Source: Amoebophrya sp. A120
Taxonomy: Eukaryota; Sar; Dinophyceae; Syndiniales; Amoebophryaceae
Direction: 5' to 3'
Length of the DNA: 64,000 nucleotides
Assembly (NCBI GenBank): GCA_905178155.1
Contig: CAJINV010000001.1
Span: 8,215,599 to 8,279,598, forward strand
Part shown: piece by piece, positions 33,232-45,770 of the stretch
How the letters are laid out: each line of letters starts with the position of its first letter
Position numbering within the stretch: position 1 is the stretch's first letter
Program-made: the position numbers and the translations under genes
The notes under the pieces: model-generated
Databases searched by the model: none
The model's input: only the letters and a program-made list of their open reading frames with translations
Told to the model about the DNA's origin: nothing

Positions 33232-36200
33232 TTATCCATGCTGCTGGCCGCCGTGCGCCATGACATGCTGCTGATTCGGATCCATGCCCATTTGTTGCTG
33301 CGCATTGGTCTGATTCACCCCCATTTGCTGCTGACCGTCGGCTGCGACTTGCGCGTGCTGTGCGTTCTTCGGGTGCACGGTACAGTAGTTCCCGGGAAAG
33401 TACCCCTTGTTGCCCAGGTTTCCGTGGCTCGCGTCTTCGAGAACGGATCCGATCCACCAGCCGCAATCGTGGCGGTCCTCCACTATAATCGTCTGCTCCG
33501 GTTGGAAACTAATATACGGTCGGGTCGTTTCCGGTTTTGTGTCGAATGGGTATCTGTGGTGTGAAAGAAAATGATTCGCTATCAATCGGGAAAAAAATTG
33601 AAAAATCTTTTTCAAGGATCATGCTATGTCGATAGTTAGATGTATGCCGCTGCCAAACCGCAACAAATCTTTGAGGGACTCATTCAGTCATCCCTGCCGC
33701 CGATGCAAAGCGGCTGTGACAATTTCGGATGTACAAAGCTTCGCTGGCTAGAAATTGAAATACGCAAAAAAGATGTCGACGGAAAACATTAAGGGGTATA
33801 ATAAGTACACTGTGGTGACGAGGTCGAAATGGCAGCAGCTCGTGGGAAACCAGCCCTGCTGCTGAGTGGCAAGATCTTTTCCGAAGCTCCATCCGCTGCC
33901 GTTGCTGTCGTACAGAATCACTTCGATCTGCTGATTGAGGTCTGGCGGGATCGCCAAAAACTGTTGGCCTGCGTTGTATTGCTCTTGCTGCGGGGAGTAC
34001 GGGAGTTGCGGCTTGACCTGTACAGGTTCATATTTCATTCTTCCACGACTGCACGAGATCTATTCATTGCAACTTCTGTTCTTTTTCGGCCCGTTGCTGA
34101 AGGACAAAAACTACCGGTTCTGACTCCTGCAAATATACTTCACAGTTCTCGTGCAGGTGCATGCAAAAAAAAAAAAATGAAAAAAAACATCAAGGTCAAT
34201 GGACGGAAGCTTGTACTGTGATGCGCTGCAGTTGCTCTTGTGCAGGTTGGGGCTGCTCATACTGCTGCTGATTGTAGTGGCCTTGTTGTTCGTGTGCCTG
34301 CGGCTGCGCCTGCTGGTTGTAATACCCAGAGTAGTGCTGTTCGTAACCTGAAATTAGTTGGAAGCAAACAACAATAGAAAAGCAGCAGAGCTTTATTTCG
34401 CAGCGTTCAAACGGATAAATGAGATGAACTTGAACAATTCGTAAGATGCAATAAAAAACTCGACGCCCGGTTCAGCCATCAGCACCAGGATCAACAATCG
34501 ACTGCATCAATTAAAGGAAAACGAACACATGAAGTCTGACCACAAGAAGTCCGATTCTACTTGCTGATGATCGATATAGTACCCTGCTGCTGCAGCTGCT
34601 GCGGTTGTTGGTGCGCCTGTCCTCCCTGCTGCATCTGCTGCTGGCCTTGCATGTGCTGCTGATGCTGCTGCGTTTGGTCGTAGCCTGCATTCGCCTGGTG
34701 TCCATTTGGGTCCATCAAACTGTTCCAGCCCGACATGCGGTCCGGACTGCTGTAACCGTTGTTCATTCGTGCCTGATCGTGCTGCTGGTTGTACTGCTGC
34801 TGAGCGGCGTTGTTCATCTGTGGGTTCACATTTTGCTGTTGGTTCACCGGCTGCATCGCATTCTGTTGCTGCGCAGCGGCCACCTGCTGTTGAGAAACCG
34901 GCTGCTGTTGCTGCTGCTGAGAAACGACCTGTTGTTGCTGCTGCGCTTGCTGCTGCTGGACAGCGGCCTGAGGTTGCTGTTGCGCCTGCTGCTGCATTGC
35001 GTTCGGCTGTTGCTGTTGACCCATGTTAGTGGCAGCACTATTGTTTCCACCTTTATTTGCGTTGGAAACCTGCTGTTGAGAAAGTTGCTGCTCTTGCTGT
35101 TGGGAAGCTTGCTGCGCGTTCGAAGCACGGTCCTTGTGGAAGGGAGAAGTCGATTGCTGAGTATTGTTGTAGGAAGATCCTCCGTTCGCGGAAGCGCCCT
35201 GTTTTGCGCCAGCTTGGTGGTAAGTATTCGCAGAACTGTTGTTGCCGTTGGTGGCTGCAGAACTATTGTTGTTGCCCCACCCGTTGCTGGAGGTGTAATA
35301 GTCTTCTTTAGCGGAGCTGTCAGCCGTCGTCGTGACAGAGCTGCCGGTCGAAAGATCCTTGGTACTCGACGCCTTCGTGGAGTTTTTCCCTGAGTAACCG
35401 TCCGTTTGCGTCGGACTTTTCGCTGCCGATTTCTTGCCACCTGTTGCAGAAGTTTGTTTAGGTGAAGATTTATTTAATGGTATTTTTCTTACCGAGATTC
35501 TTCTACGTTGCCTCTTCATTCTGCTTCTCTCGCATGCATCAGAAACCCTTCATCCATTGAGAATATTTCTCACAAGCAGGAGCTTTACTGTGAAGTTGTG
35601 CAGAAGTAGGAGTAGCTAGCTTTGGAAAACTATATAGTATATACCTTTTCCAGTGGTCGTTGGCTTTGTCGTCTCCGGTGCGGGTTTTTCTGCTCTTTCC
35701 GGAGGTTTATCTGGTTCCTGCGTTTCCTCTGGCTCCTCGACGCTGTCGGATGCGGTCGATAACGTTTCTGCACCTACTTTGCCGCTCCTGAAATTAATCC
35801 ATGGATGCGTTTGATTATATACGTAAATTTCTTTTTGTTTTATTGGCTCCGCTTTCAATTCGTAATTTGTATCTTTTTACCATTTTTTCTGAAATAAATG
35901 ACCGGTCAAAAACTCAATGCGCAGAACCGTCCACGCATTCGTTTGTTGTCGTTCATGAAAAGTTGCAGATCATGTTGAAAAACACCGCAAATAAATGCAT
36001 ACTTGCTAGAGCCCTTGGCATCTTGGTCCGGGTCCGCTTCGACTCCCTCTTCAAGCAACTTATCCAATGCTTTATTGACGTCCCAACCGCAATTGCCACT
36101 GTTTTTTTTTTTGAAAAACATCAGACTCAACATCATTTTTCCGACCTATTTCTGCCGAAATCCAACAGAAAAAGATTAAGATTAAGAAGTTAAAGTTGGC

Positions 36201-36994
36201 AGGCCAGAAATAGTAAAACACAACAGCAAATTTCAGTACAGCACGCGCTTGCACTGCTTCATGCTAAAGCCCATGGCGCAAAGCTCCGTGACTCGTGAAT
36301 CCTCTTGCACACCCCGGGAAGGCTGCTGCGGAGGTGCGGTAACCGTAACCGGCTTTTTTGGGTTTTTGCCACCGGCGCCCCGGGAGGGTGCTTCTGCCTC
36401 TGCTCGACCCGATGGTGCTCCACTTGAAGACTGTTCGCCTCCCTTACCGCCGCCTTTTTCTGTTAAGTATGTCGTCGTGATAAAGGCTTTCTTATTTTCT
36501 AGCGGAAACGCTGGGATTATGGTATGGATTAAACATGGCTTTATCATCAATAAAGAAGTCTGAGCAGACTGGGTTCCATCAAGTCCGTGTAGTATGCCTA
36601 TGCTTTGTAAGACATGATGGCGAAAAATCAATGAAGCCAAGTTATACTTCCGCCAAACTGCGATAAGTCCCGCGGTGGGAACGACCTTTTGACGTCTACC
36701 CATTTTCCGCTGATCTGGTGCCCGTAATCGTTTTTGTTCAAGCAGCGTTCTACCGCCTGCGACTGGTGAAACGTGATGTAGCCGAAACCCCGCGCGATGA
36801 AGAGTTCTTTCCTGTCAACTGTCCCATACTGCTCGAAATACTTCATTATTTGGCTTTCCGTTGTCGTCTGCGCGAGTCCGCCCACGAATATTTTGCACGC
36901 TGGGTCTCCGTCCTGTGAACTTGTTGTGTCGTGTTGCTTTCCTTTGCTGTTGTGGCCGGCAGAATTACTCTGCCCGCCTCGGCTTGAATTATAC
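33232..36994 (-). CDS. RNA-binding protein with RRM, UBA, Gln-rich region and two SH3-like domains (5' end missing)
   Basis: Eight exons join in frame through GT-AG introns: 36648-36994, 36240-36459, 36003-36098, 35645-35787, 34583-35440, 34217-34347, 33809-34059, 33232-33553, giving 788 residues. The RRM has CKIFVGGL (RNP2) and FGYITF (RNP1). The UBA, joined across an intron, reads VTELCAMGFSMKQCKRVLGN then DVNKALDKLLEEG. A long Gln/Asn-rich stretch follows, and the C-terminus has two SH3-like domains: VILYDSNGSGWSFGKDL..QQGWFPTSC and WWIGSVLEDA..KGYFPGNYC. RRM and prion-like Gln tracts suggest a role in RNA granules; UBA suggests ubiquitin binding (inference). The first exon seen starts after a TTTTCAG acceptor with one base of a split codon, so an upstream exon exists that I could not identify. 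The acceptor of exon 7 (34059) is the least certain. Confidence 0.78.
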
Positions 36995-39132
36995 CTGAAA
37001 ATTGAATAAGTTTGGAAATGAAGACAAACAGAAACCTGCACACGGACAAAGACGAGCGACCTGTTGGTAAAAGGTAGGTAGGTAGATTTACTCAACTACG
37101 AAGTCATGATCATTCCAGTACTGCTTGTGCTTGTGTTTTTGAATTTGGAGTTGAACAAAATACAAAGAACGCAAAAAAAAAAAACAATACTTCGACATGA
37201 TGTCACGTCGCGATCGAAAAAGAGTCGTCAGATGCTATTCCTTTCGGCTCCCGAATCAAAGCAGCATAGGAAGAAGATGGGGAGTCATGCAATGTTTGCG
37301 GTCCGTTTTTGCAAGAAACACAAAGAGATAAAGAGTTTTATCACTTACACTATACTGAAAATTCTCTTTGGTGCTACAACTATTCGAATTCTCATGGGGA
37401 ATAGGATGAACTTTATTTCTCGTAAGGACCCTCCAACGAAGAAAAAATACTGACACAGAGATACGAGCTCTCGAAAGAACTCGACCCCTGCTATAGATAT
37501 AAAATGTAGCTCTTAAAAACGCCGTAAAGTCGGCACCTGAAGAAGAATTGATGTAATACAAAATGGGCGCTTACATAGAATTGGACGTCGTCGGTACTAC
37601 TTAATATTACGCAATATTTATGTTGCGTTGCGGAGGATTTTTTCATGAACAAGATTGTGATTGAAGATCTGGAACAAGATTTGACTTCATTTGCCGGTAC
37701 CGCCGCATCGGAACGATTTGTATTTCAAACGGATCCTTTTTTTCTCGACAATTATTTTCCATGCTGTCGTGTATCTATGCGTTGTAGTCCTAATTTCGTA
37801 ATCGTATCATGATCTTCAGAATTTGCTTCTTGTCTGTGTCTGTCAGTCCTTGCTCTGCTCTAAGGGAACATCGGCATGCGATATTTCTGTTCTCCTGATG
37901 CATTCATCGCACCGGTCCAAAAGGCGCCAAAAATATTTTTCTGATCTCCATATACATCACGACTCCTGTCGGGCTTGAATCAATCAATAGGTTATTTCTT
38001 GCGATGCGTGCGCGTCGTGTAATATTCTGTGATATCTCGTCTGCTTAGTATCCTTTTCTGGTGACACTGCGGCTACGTATTGTTGTTAGTTTTCTGGCGT
38101 TCTGAGATACTTGACCATAAACTTTTCTCTTGGGCACCACCACGCTGTTGATTCACAGGCAGCCCACGAGGACTGTGGACCATTCACAACAACTTCAAGC
38201 ACATTTATCCCCGTGCGGGATGGGGCTCTGTAGTAGGCACAAGTATTTCGCTTTGCGCTTGCCTCTCCCACTGCGCGCCTAGTCCACCTGTGAGGGAACA
38301 AACAGCAGCGTTCAAGAACGCTGGGGCAAAAAAGTTCGGGGAAAACTGCAACGATCTAGCACTAGCAGTGGCAAAGAACAACCGTGAACATACAACATGA
38401 TATGATAACAGACACTTCGCAAACAAAATGTAAAAAATTCGGCAAAACAACAGGCGATGAATAAAAATTCGGCAAAAATGCAAAAAAATGACGCTTAAAA
38501 TCCGTACCGTTTGACGTTGACAAGCATCCAGGCGAGTCTATCGCTCGTAGTTGCGCGGCACAATCCTGTGTGTGAGTCGAAAACCTTCGACTTCTCGGCT
38601 TTAGCCCCTGTTTTGTGTAGGTATTTCAATGGAGTCTGTATCCACTTTATCCAATTTTCGGCCCCCGGGCTTCGACGAGATATTCATATATACAGTCTGT
38701 CCGATGTGCAGAAGTTGTACTACAGCTGCCACATTTTTGCGCACGTCTGCCAGTGAAGGTCTGCAGCGATTCTTTCACATCCTAGAGACCCGAGGCGAGC
38801 ACAACAGGGCGAATGAAGAGATTTGTCCCTCCTATAATTTTCATACTCAATCGTAAGTCTATGGTGAAAGTCGAGCAGGAAAATGGAATGTGAACTACCT
38901 ACCATGGAAGCGCTCCCAGCCCCCGAGCGCGCTGCTGTATAATTTGCGACGCCAAACGTGCCAAGAATCGGGCTCCGACACCAAGCCGCCCGCCGTGTGC
39001 TTCAAGAACAAAATGAAGGTAGAGCGAAACGAAATCACAATATTAAATGGCCACTCGGGATCGGGAAGATGTAACAATATCATCTTTCCCGCGAACCACG
39101 TCGACACCAAAAGCAGCAGCAGCGACCCTCCG
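36995..39132. other. Region between the RRM gene and the RS-rich gene
   Basis: About 2.1 kb. It should contain the missing 5' exon(s) of the RRM gene and the 3' untranslated region of the RS-rich gene. I looked for an ATG exon ending in a donor of the right phase and found none I trust. No repeats or TIR elements seen. Confidence 0.4.
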
Positions 39133-42100
39133 CTAACTGTAGCGCGACGTGCCAACAACCGGCTTCCTCGGTGGGGTACGAGACCGAGATCGCGAACGAC
39201 CACGACCTCCAAAATGTCCGCTTCCGTAATAAGGACCTCCTTTTATTCCATAGCTTTTATCGTAAGGGCCGTCATACCCGCCTCTGTGCCCGCCCTTGTA
39301 GCTACTGTCGTGGTCCACCCTATCGCGCTCCCGATTGCGCTCACGGTCACGGTCACGGTCCCGATCCCGGTTGTCATAGGTCGAACTCTCTTTGACAGCT
39401 CGGGGAGAGCGGTCCCGGTCGCGTTCTCGCTCTTCGTAGCGATCGCCCATGTGGCGGTCTCGGTCTTCGTAGCGGTCGCCTTTCAAGCTATGAAATTGCA
39501 AAAGAGGCGGGGGTGGCCCTGGAAACAAGAAAGCGAATGATTCGCTTTCCTCAACTTCACTTTATAAAAACCTTTATCTTCAAATCGACTTTGCGGCTGC
39601 TGTAGATGTAGTCGATGCCAGCTGCTGCACATCTGTGTTCGCAAAAGAACACGCAGCGACAGACAGTCTGATTAACTCAGACAGGTAGCCGGTATGATGT
39701 TGCACTTACTGTTTGATTGATATCATAAACGCAACCGCAAGGTGGATGCAAGAATCTTAAGATTTCTCCATCTTCGTTCTCTTAGGTACTATGCCAGTTC
39801 CAAGATAAATTCTCTTTGGCAGCGGCGCCATTCGCGCTTGCCGATGCACGGCAGGTTAGTCGGTTATGCCGTCGCTCATAGATAGTATTATTGAGGACCA
39901 CGGACTTGCTAAGTATGCTAAAGAGAGGCTAAGCTGTTCAACCAGGACCCTGACCCGAATAGTATTCGGGTTCGTACCCCTTGTAGGCGTAGTCGTAGTA
40001 GCGGTCCTCGCGGTCTCCCTTGTAGCCACTTTTATTCCTATCGCGGTCATCGTAGTAGCCCCCGGGCCTTCCGCCCTTGTAAAAATCGTCATACTTGCCC
40101 TTCCCCTTGTAAAAATCCTCATAGTAGAACCCTTTGCCTTCGTAGCGGTCCCGGCGGGCTCGAGCGCGTTCCCGCTCCTCCCTCGGGTCCAGTCCCTTGC
40201 CCTTGCAATACTGCTCGAAGCACCACTTCCCGAACTCGCGATAAAACTCCGCCCCGGGCTGAAAATCCATGTACTTGTGTCGAGCCTGGTCGCAATAGCC
40301 CCGTTCGTTTTCCCACAGCTCCTCATACTCGCGGGCCATAAACAAACCGCGCAACAACATGCGCTTTCCAGACTTTGGGTCATCCTTACTAATATCGTCG
40401 TTGCGCTGCTCCACAATACTCGAGATGGCCTGCATCTGTAGAAAATGGGAAAAAGACATCATGTCAGTGGAAAGACGAGCGGAGATGAACAGTAGACCAC
40501 GCGACGCTGCGGCTATCCGAACCGAGCATGCCAACAATGAAGCGCCGCGCGCAGCGTTCACATCCGCGGCAGGAGTGCGCATTTACAGGGACAAACGACC
40601 TCCCGAGCTCAAGAACGAATCGAATATGGATTCCAAATTCTACAGCCTACCTGATTCGAAGTCGAACCACGGCGGTGTGGCATTAAAAGTGCGCTAAAAA
40701 GTAAGCGCCTTTTCGGAAGAGGAAGAGCAGCCGGGATGTGGATGAAATCTTAAAATATAAAATCTCAATCGCGGTTTCCCAAACACAATCTTTACCTGCT
40801 GCCAATGCATTTTGGTGGGTCGATACCCCGGGTGGACTTTCAGCCACAACTTGGCGTACTCTCGGAGTTTTTCGTGTCGGGTGGTCGGCCCCGATCCGGC
40901 CTGCTCCTTCCGGTCGGCAGCCTCGTTGCGGTGCTTCTGCCGTTCGGTCCGGTGCACAGTCGCGTTCCGTTTCCCAGACAAGGCTTGCTCAAGCATTTTC
41001 GGGTCCTTTTCCCATTCCCTTTGTTCCTTGATCCACGCTCTTTCCGCTCGCTGGTCCTCGCGAGCGAGACGGCGCTGGCGCTGCTTCTCCTGCACTTCCT
41101 GGATCCTTTTCCGGAGAACTTCTTTCAGCGAATAGCGCCCGACCTTCAACTGCTGTCCGAGACTGTCTGCAAGCAAATTTTGTACATCAGCCCCCACGCC
41201 TGGTAAAATGTCGTGAACGCCGGCTAGTATCTCATTCGAGGACGGCAAGTCCGTGTTGATATTCTCGAAGAACTCCTTCTCTTTTTTCTGATTCTCTTCG
41301 TTCCCGCCCTTCTTCAGCAGCGGCGTGTCTTGCGCGCCGCAGAAGAACCGGCGCTTGACGTCCTCTACCATCCTCACCGACATTCCCGTGTCGAATGTCA
41401 TCAAGGAGATGAGGGCATTGATCAAGTCAAACCCCAGCGAGCACACCGGATCCACATCCTTCGCTGCGGGAAACCAGTGGCCGTCGATCACCCCGCGCGC
41501 TTGCGCGTCGTCAAACTCCGAGGTTGCGAGGTGGCTCAGGACCTCACACACCCCCTCTTCCACCCCCTTCTTGTTCCAGAACGCCTCCGCGCCCCTCTTC
41601 TTGCTCCTGCAATCAAAAAAGGCGCGGACTTTGTTTTTCAAATTTGTCCGATTTTCCTTCTCCATAATCTCTATCAAAGTGAAAAAAGCCCCCACCCCAT
41701 ATCGGAAACGGAAGATGCGCGAATTTGTGATGCTGTATTTGAGGCGTGAGGCGTAACATGATCGCTCTCGGAAGAGGTGGAACAGTCAGCAGCCCGAACT
41801 CATCGGTTTTGCCAGGTCCACAACCCCCTGGGGGTGAAATACGGGGGTGGCTCCGCGTGGCGGCGATCTAGGATCGCTACCTGGAAGAAGGAGTGGGAGC
41901 CTCTTTTCAGATGTACTCCACAAACCTAAGCCAACCACTGCCCCCGCAGTCACAAACTCACACCCGACATCGAGAACCGATGCGAGGGAGACCCCGGCAA
42001 CCCTTCCCTGCGACCGAATACCGAGAGGGATAAGTGGACCCCTCAGTTTAGACGGAAGCAGAGGCATAGTCCCGGAGGGCACAAAGTGTACGAATGCTCC

Positions 42101-43814
42101 CCCTAGTGAAAGCCGGGTCGTTTCAGCACTATGAAACAGTGTGGCAATCAACCAAGGCGCTCGACTGTACTCAGCGGCGAGTACGAAGAGCTAGGGACGT
42201 GAGAGACACCTTCCGCGCGACATCCCGACCAGGTAACCCGTATCCCCCCGCCTCAGGGGACCGGGGACCAAACAGTCGTGGCAGCAAAATGAGCGAACCA
42301 GACAGATGACAAAATGGGCGAACCAGATATGCTGTATTTGAGTACACAAGTCGACTTGTATTGCTAGAAGGCCAAGAGACGAAGCTGCGGCCTAAATTGC
42401 AGGCACTCTGTCATGCTGTTTCCCACTTCCAGTTGCCTCCTGTCATCCTGGAGCTGCAAGGCTTTCCCACGCTAGACAGCACTACAGTCCGCATCTTTTG
42501 CCGTCTAGCATCACAAAGCTGATTTGTGACCCCAAATCTGCATCACAGATTTCCGTTTTGATATGGGGAGGGGGCATTTTTCATTGTAATACTCTCCCGG
42601 TATACTGCGCGGTCCATCCCACCGCGGTGCGCGTCTCTAGCCCGAATTCTCCTCGCCTCGCAGAGTTCCTTGTTCGGCGAATAATCAGACATCTCAGACA
42701 TGTCCGAGAGCGGCTCTGAATCCTCTTTCGCTGCCGCCTTCTCAGCAGGGTGACCCGTTGGTCCTGGGTCACACCCATTCAAAATTGCGCACAGCCGCCG
42801 GCGCACTTCCATCATGGAATCCTGGGCATCCTCGTCGTCGTACGAACCTCTGCGTAAATCCGCAGTGGGGGCACCTTCCGACAGCTGCGAATCCGACACT
42901 TCCTCGGAATCCGATTCTTCGTCCTCGTCTTCATTGCTCTCACCTGCTTTGGCCTCGTCTTTCTTGCGCTCTTTCGAGGCGCGCTTGTTCTTGCCCCCCT
43001 CGGCTTCGGACTCCAGGGTTGCGTCAAAAAGCGTCATCATCCGCTTCACTTTTTCGCGCATATCCGGGTCTTCGTGCGTGCGCATCACCTTCTTTATCTT
43101 TTCGGATTCTGCCACATAGATTATCCTCTCCAGCTCCTCGCGCCACTCCTTTCCCCCCGAACCCTTGCCGGCGCCCGTCTTTCCCTCGCCCTTCCCGCCC
43201 TTCGCGTCGCCATGTTGGTAGTAGTGCTCGGGTCCCCCTCGTCTCCGGGCTGCACTGGAGGATCTTCGTCGACCTCGGCTTCTTCTCGGACCACCCGGGG
43301 AACGGCCGCGGGAACGCGGCCTTGCTTGCCGCCGGCTGTCTCCCGAGCGCGGACGCTCTCTTCTGCGGCCGGGGGAACCACGACGGGGCCCGGAAAGGAG
43401 GGTCCGTGACAAGCTACGCGAAGTGGATCTGGCCCTGCGCGCCGCAGGTGGCGGGCCGCGGGGTGCGGACACTCGGCGCCTGCTTGTCCCACTTCGGGAT
43501 CTACTCCTACCGGGGGACGCGGATCTGTTGTTCCCTGGAGGTGCTCGTGGTGGGGACCGGCGTCGACCGCGGCTTCCGCTGCGGCGCCGCGGAGGACCTA
43601 CTGTGTCAGGGGGAGGTGGTGCGGGGGCGCGTCCCCGCGAGTCCGGCCTTTTCCAGAACTCCTCATACCCGGCCCGCTTGTCGCGCTCCGGCTGCTTGGA
43701 CGGAGACCGCGCGCGCGGGGGCTGGCGCTCCAAATCCAGTTTCGCCCGCTCTTCCACGACGACGTTGTCGTTCTTGTCCACATCCACATCCTCGTTCTCG
43801 CTCAGATCACTCAT
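39133..43814 (-). CDS. RS/RD-rich protein, probably RNA-processing related (992 residues)
   Basis: Four exons: 42592-43814, about 40796-41672, 39943-40435 and 39133-39518. I start at MSDLSENEDVDV (43814), because the upstream in-frame sequence looks untranslated. The N-terminal third is acidic, then very rich in Arg-Ser and Pro (RRSGSRGRRRSPPRAP). The middle has charged helices with EREWEKDPKM-like character. Exon 3 contains a conserved-looking helical block (RMLLRGLFMAREYEELWENE). The C-terminus has Arg-Asp repeats (RDRDRDRDRERNRERDR) and Gly/Tyr-rich segments. RS and RD repeats are typical of nuclear splicing factors, but I recognise no RRM or named domain. Introns 40436-40795 and 39519-39942 are GT-AG with good pyrimidine tracts; the first intron is an introner with a nested insertion, and its exact borders are uncertain. 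Confidence 0.7.
41672..42591 (-). mobile_element. Introner element, family A copy 2, enlarged by a nested insertion (920 bp)
   Basis: First intron of the RS-rich gene. Minus-strand ends TATTACAATGAAAAATGCCC and, inverted, TATCAAAGTGAAAAAAGCCC, followed by the family A core CCCC(A/T)CCCCATATC. Without the nested insert (585 bp plus one 14-bp duplication) it would be 321 bp, matching copy 1 (319 bp). The flanking duplication is short (GAG or AGAG), and here removing exactly one copy does not keep the frame. The phase fits if the intron runs TAT...GAT, keeping both AGAG copies. Confidence 0.78.
41744..42328 (+). mobile_element. Nested short retroelement-like insertion (585 bp) with 14-bp target duplication
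   Basis: Flanked by perfect copies of ATGCTGTATTTGAG (41730-41743 and 42329-42342) inside a family A introner. It is GC-richer than the host introner. At its plus-strand right end two imperfect copies of AAAATGRGCGAACCAGA sit in tandem, as at the 3' end of some SINEs or LINE fragments, so plus orientation is likely. No protein domain is recognisable; a minus-strand ORF of 121 codons (41786-42151) has no known features. The length of the duplication suggests target-primed insertion rather than a cut-and-paste element. Confidence 0.7.
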
Positions 43815-45770
43815 CTGATTTAAGTTGAGGAAATTTTTTTCTTTCAACCCTTCGACCAAAACGAAATCATTTCGGTATAGGTCCTCAAATCAGCGGAATT
43901 AGGCTGCTGCTGATTTGCAAAGGCAAGAATAAACACATCCACGCGTGTAGTCTACGAAGTATTCTGTGCGTGTGCTCTGCACAGTCGTCACATATCTTTT
44001 AGCAAACAAACAACAAAAGCGAAAACCATGATCTATCCACCAACGTATATATCCGTGCTTCTAGTGATAATCAAGGCTCATGAACTCTGTTTGGACTCTG
44101 CAGCTCGTTCACCGCAACACCGATTTCGCTTATCACACAAAAGTAACCACATGACAAAATCCTGCACCTGCTTTAGCTTTACCTGTTCCTAAATAAATGC
44201 TTGTCGAAGATCAACTGCAACTCCCGTCGGATCATACAAAACCACTTCAGCGCCAATGGTTGAGTAGATCAAAAACGAACGACTTGTGTGCAAGTCGCTC
44301 TTGTCGTCATAGCCGAAGCGGTCAAGCGACGTCCAATTACGCAGCTCGCGACCATGCAGCCTCTGCTAGACTGCAAGATGATTTTGACGAGGAAGCCCAG
44401 CTAGAGATCGTCGCCCCGTCCTCCGAGCCTTTACCGCTCTCAAAATGCTCGCGTGGTTAGAGCAGTCGTAGCGGCATACAGAAACTAGAATTTCCACTGC
44501 GTAACCACCAAGACTGGAGGCAATGTCTCCCTTCCTAGTTGCTCGTGGCTAAAACACATCAGATGAAGTGTCAGAGGATACTTATCTGGTCGCAATGCTT
44601 CAAAGAAGTTAGGTTTTTATTCTTCTCAAGTACAACTTCGCTTTCCCGAGCGCATTAAGGAACAAGAACCTTTTCTAAGAGAGTGTCGTTGGTCAGTAAA
44701 AAAACCCCCAGGATTTCTGTCTTCCAACGACTCGCGACAGCAAAATTGCAAACCAATGGTCCTGCGAATTTGTATTTGATGAGGTAGAAGATCAAATGGC
44801 AAGAGGTCGCACATTGAAAGATTCTGCGAGATGCAAGAAAGTTTCTGGCATCTCGCATGCCGGCACTACTGAGAAATTTCTGCTGAAAAGAATCGCTTAT
44901 GACTTTATTCGGTTCACATCGCTACTTACTTACGCATTGTAAGATGCTGGGGGACCCACAGGAACGTCGTAAATGCCATCATTGATCTCTGACGCACACA
45001 CAAAATCAAACTGTCCTAGTCCTTGCCGTTTCTTTAGTACAAGAAGTGCTCCACCATCGTCATCATAACCGGGCGGATGATCGCTTCTTGAATTATTGGT
45101 TAGGCTGTGCGCTGGCTCGCCAAGAAAACCGAAGGAACATCAAACTACTTCTCATAATTCTGTAGAGCTGGAGAAGCGTGGGAAAATGCCTTTTTCGTGT
45201 GCAACGAAGGAGCTCACTTCCTCCTGCCTGGTGCCGCGGCAACGGGAACCAACATAATCGCGACTTTAGTTCGTTGTTACTCACAAGCGCCAAACCAACA
45301 AAATGTGATCCGCAACTGACCCTGACTCTGTACTCTCGAGGTGAATAGAATTCGTACGCTTCAAAAAAATCACCATCAAAAGAACGATGCGCTTGAAAAA
45401 AGTGCGCAGAGCTCACGGTCATGAGTGACCACGCACGAGTAACTTCTAAAAAAACGCTTCGTTTTTTACGTGGAAATGTCTTACTTCAACTACGCTTGCT
45501 ATTTGAATTTGAATTTCCGTTTTGCATTTACGTCCCTCTAGTTCTTCGACCAATAGGTTAACTGACTTTCGCTTTCCTGTCTGTGTGAGCTTTTCGAAAT
45601 AGCGGACGTGGTACTGACAGTAGCTGAGTAGATACATATGAAGGATATTCAGAATCGGATCTTTCCCCGTGAAGAGAATAAACTACTGAGTTCATATTCA
45701 TTGCAGAAAAAACCACGAAAGACCCTATTGAAGGTCATGAACATGATCGCGCGAAGCAGTTGCTCATAAT
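43815..45770. other. Intergenic region, 2 kb
   Basis: Between the start of the RS-rich gene and the stop of the giant MORN gene. Only short ORFs without domains; no TIR element recognised. Confidence 0.4.

Noticed and set aside
34605-35393. Plus-strand Leu-rich ORF of 262 codons
   Set aside because: Antisense of CAG/CAA-rich Gln codons, which read as Leu. No independent support.
42758-43828. Long plus-strand ORF of 356 codons
   Set aside because: It is antisense to the RS-rich exon. Arg/Ser/Pro codons leave the opposite strand open by composition.
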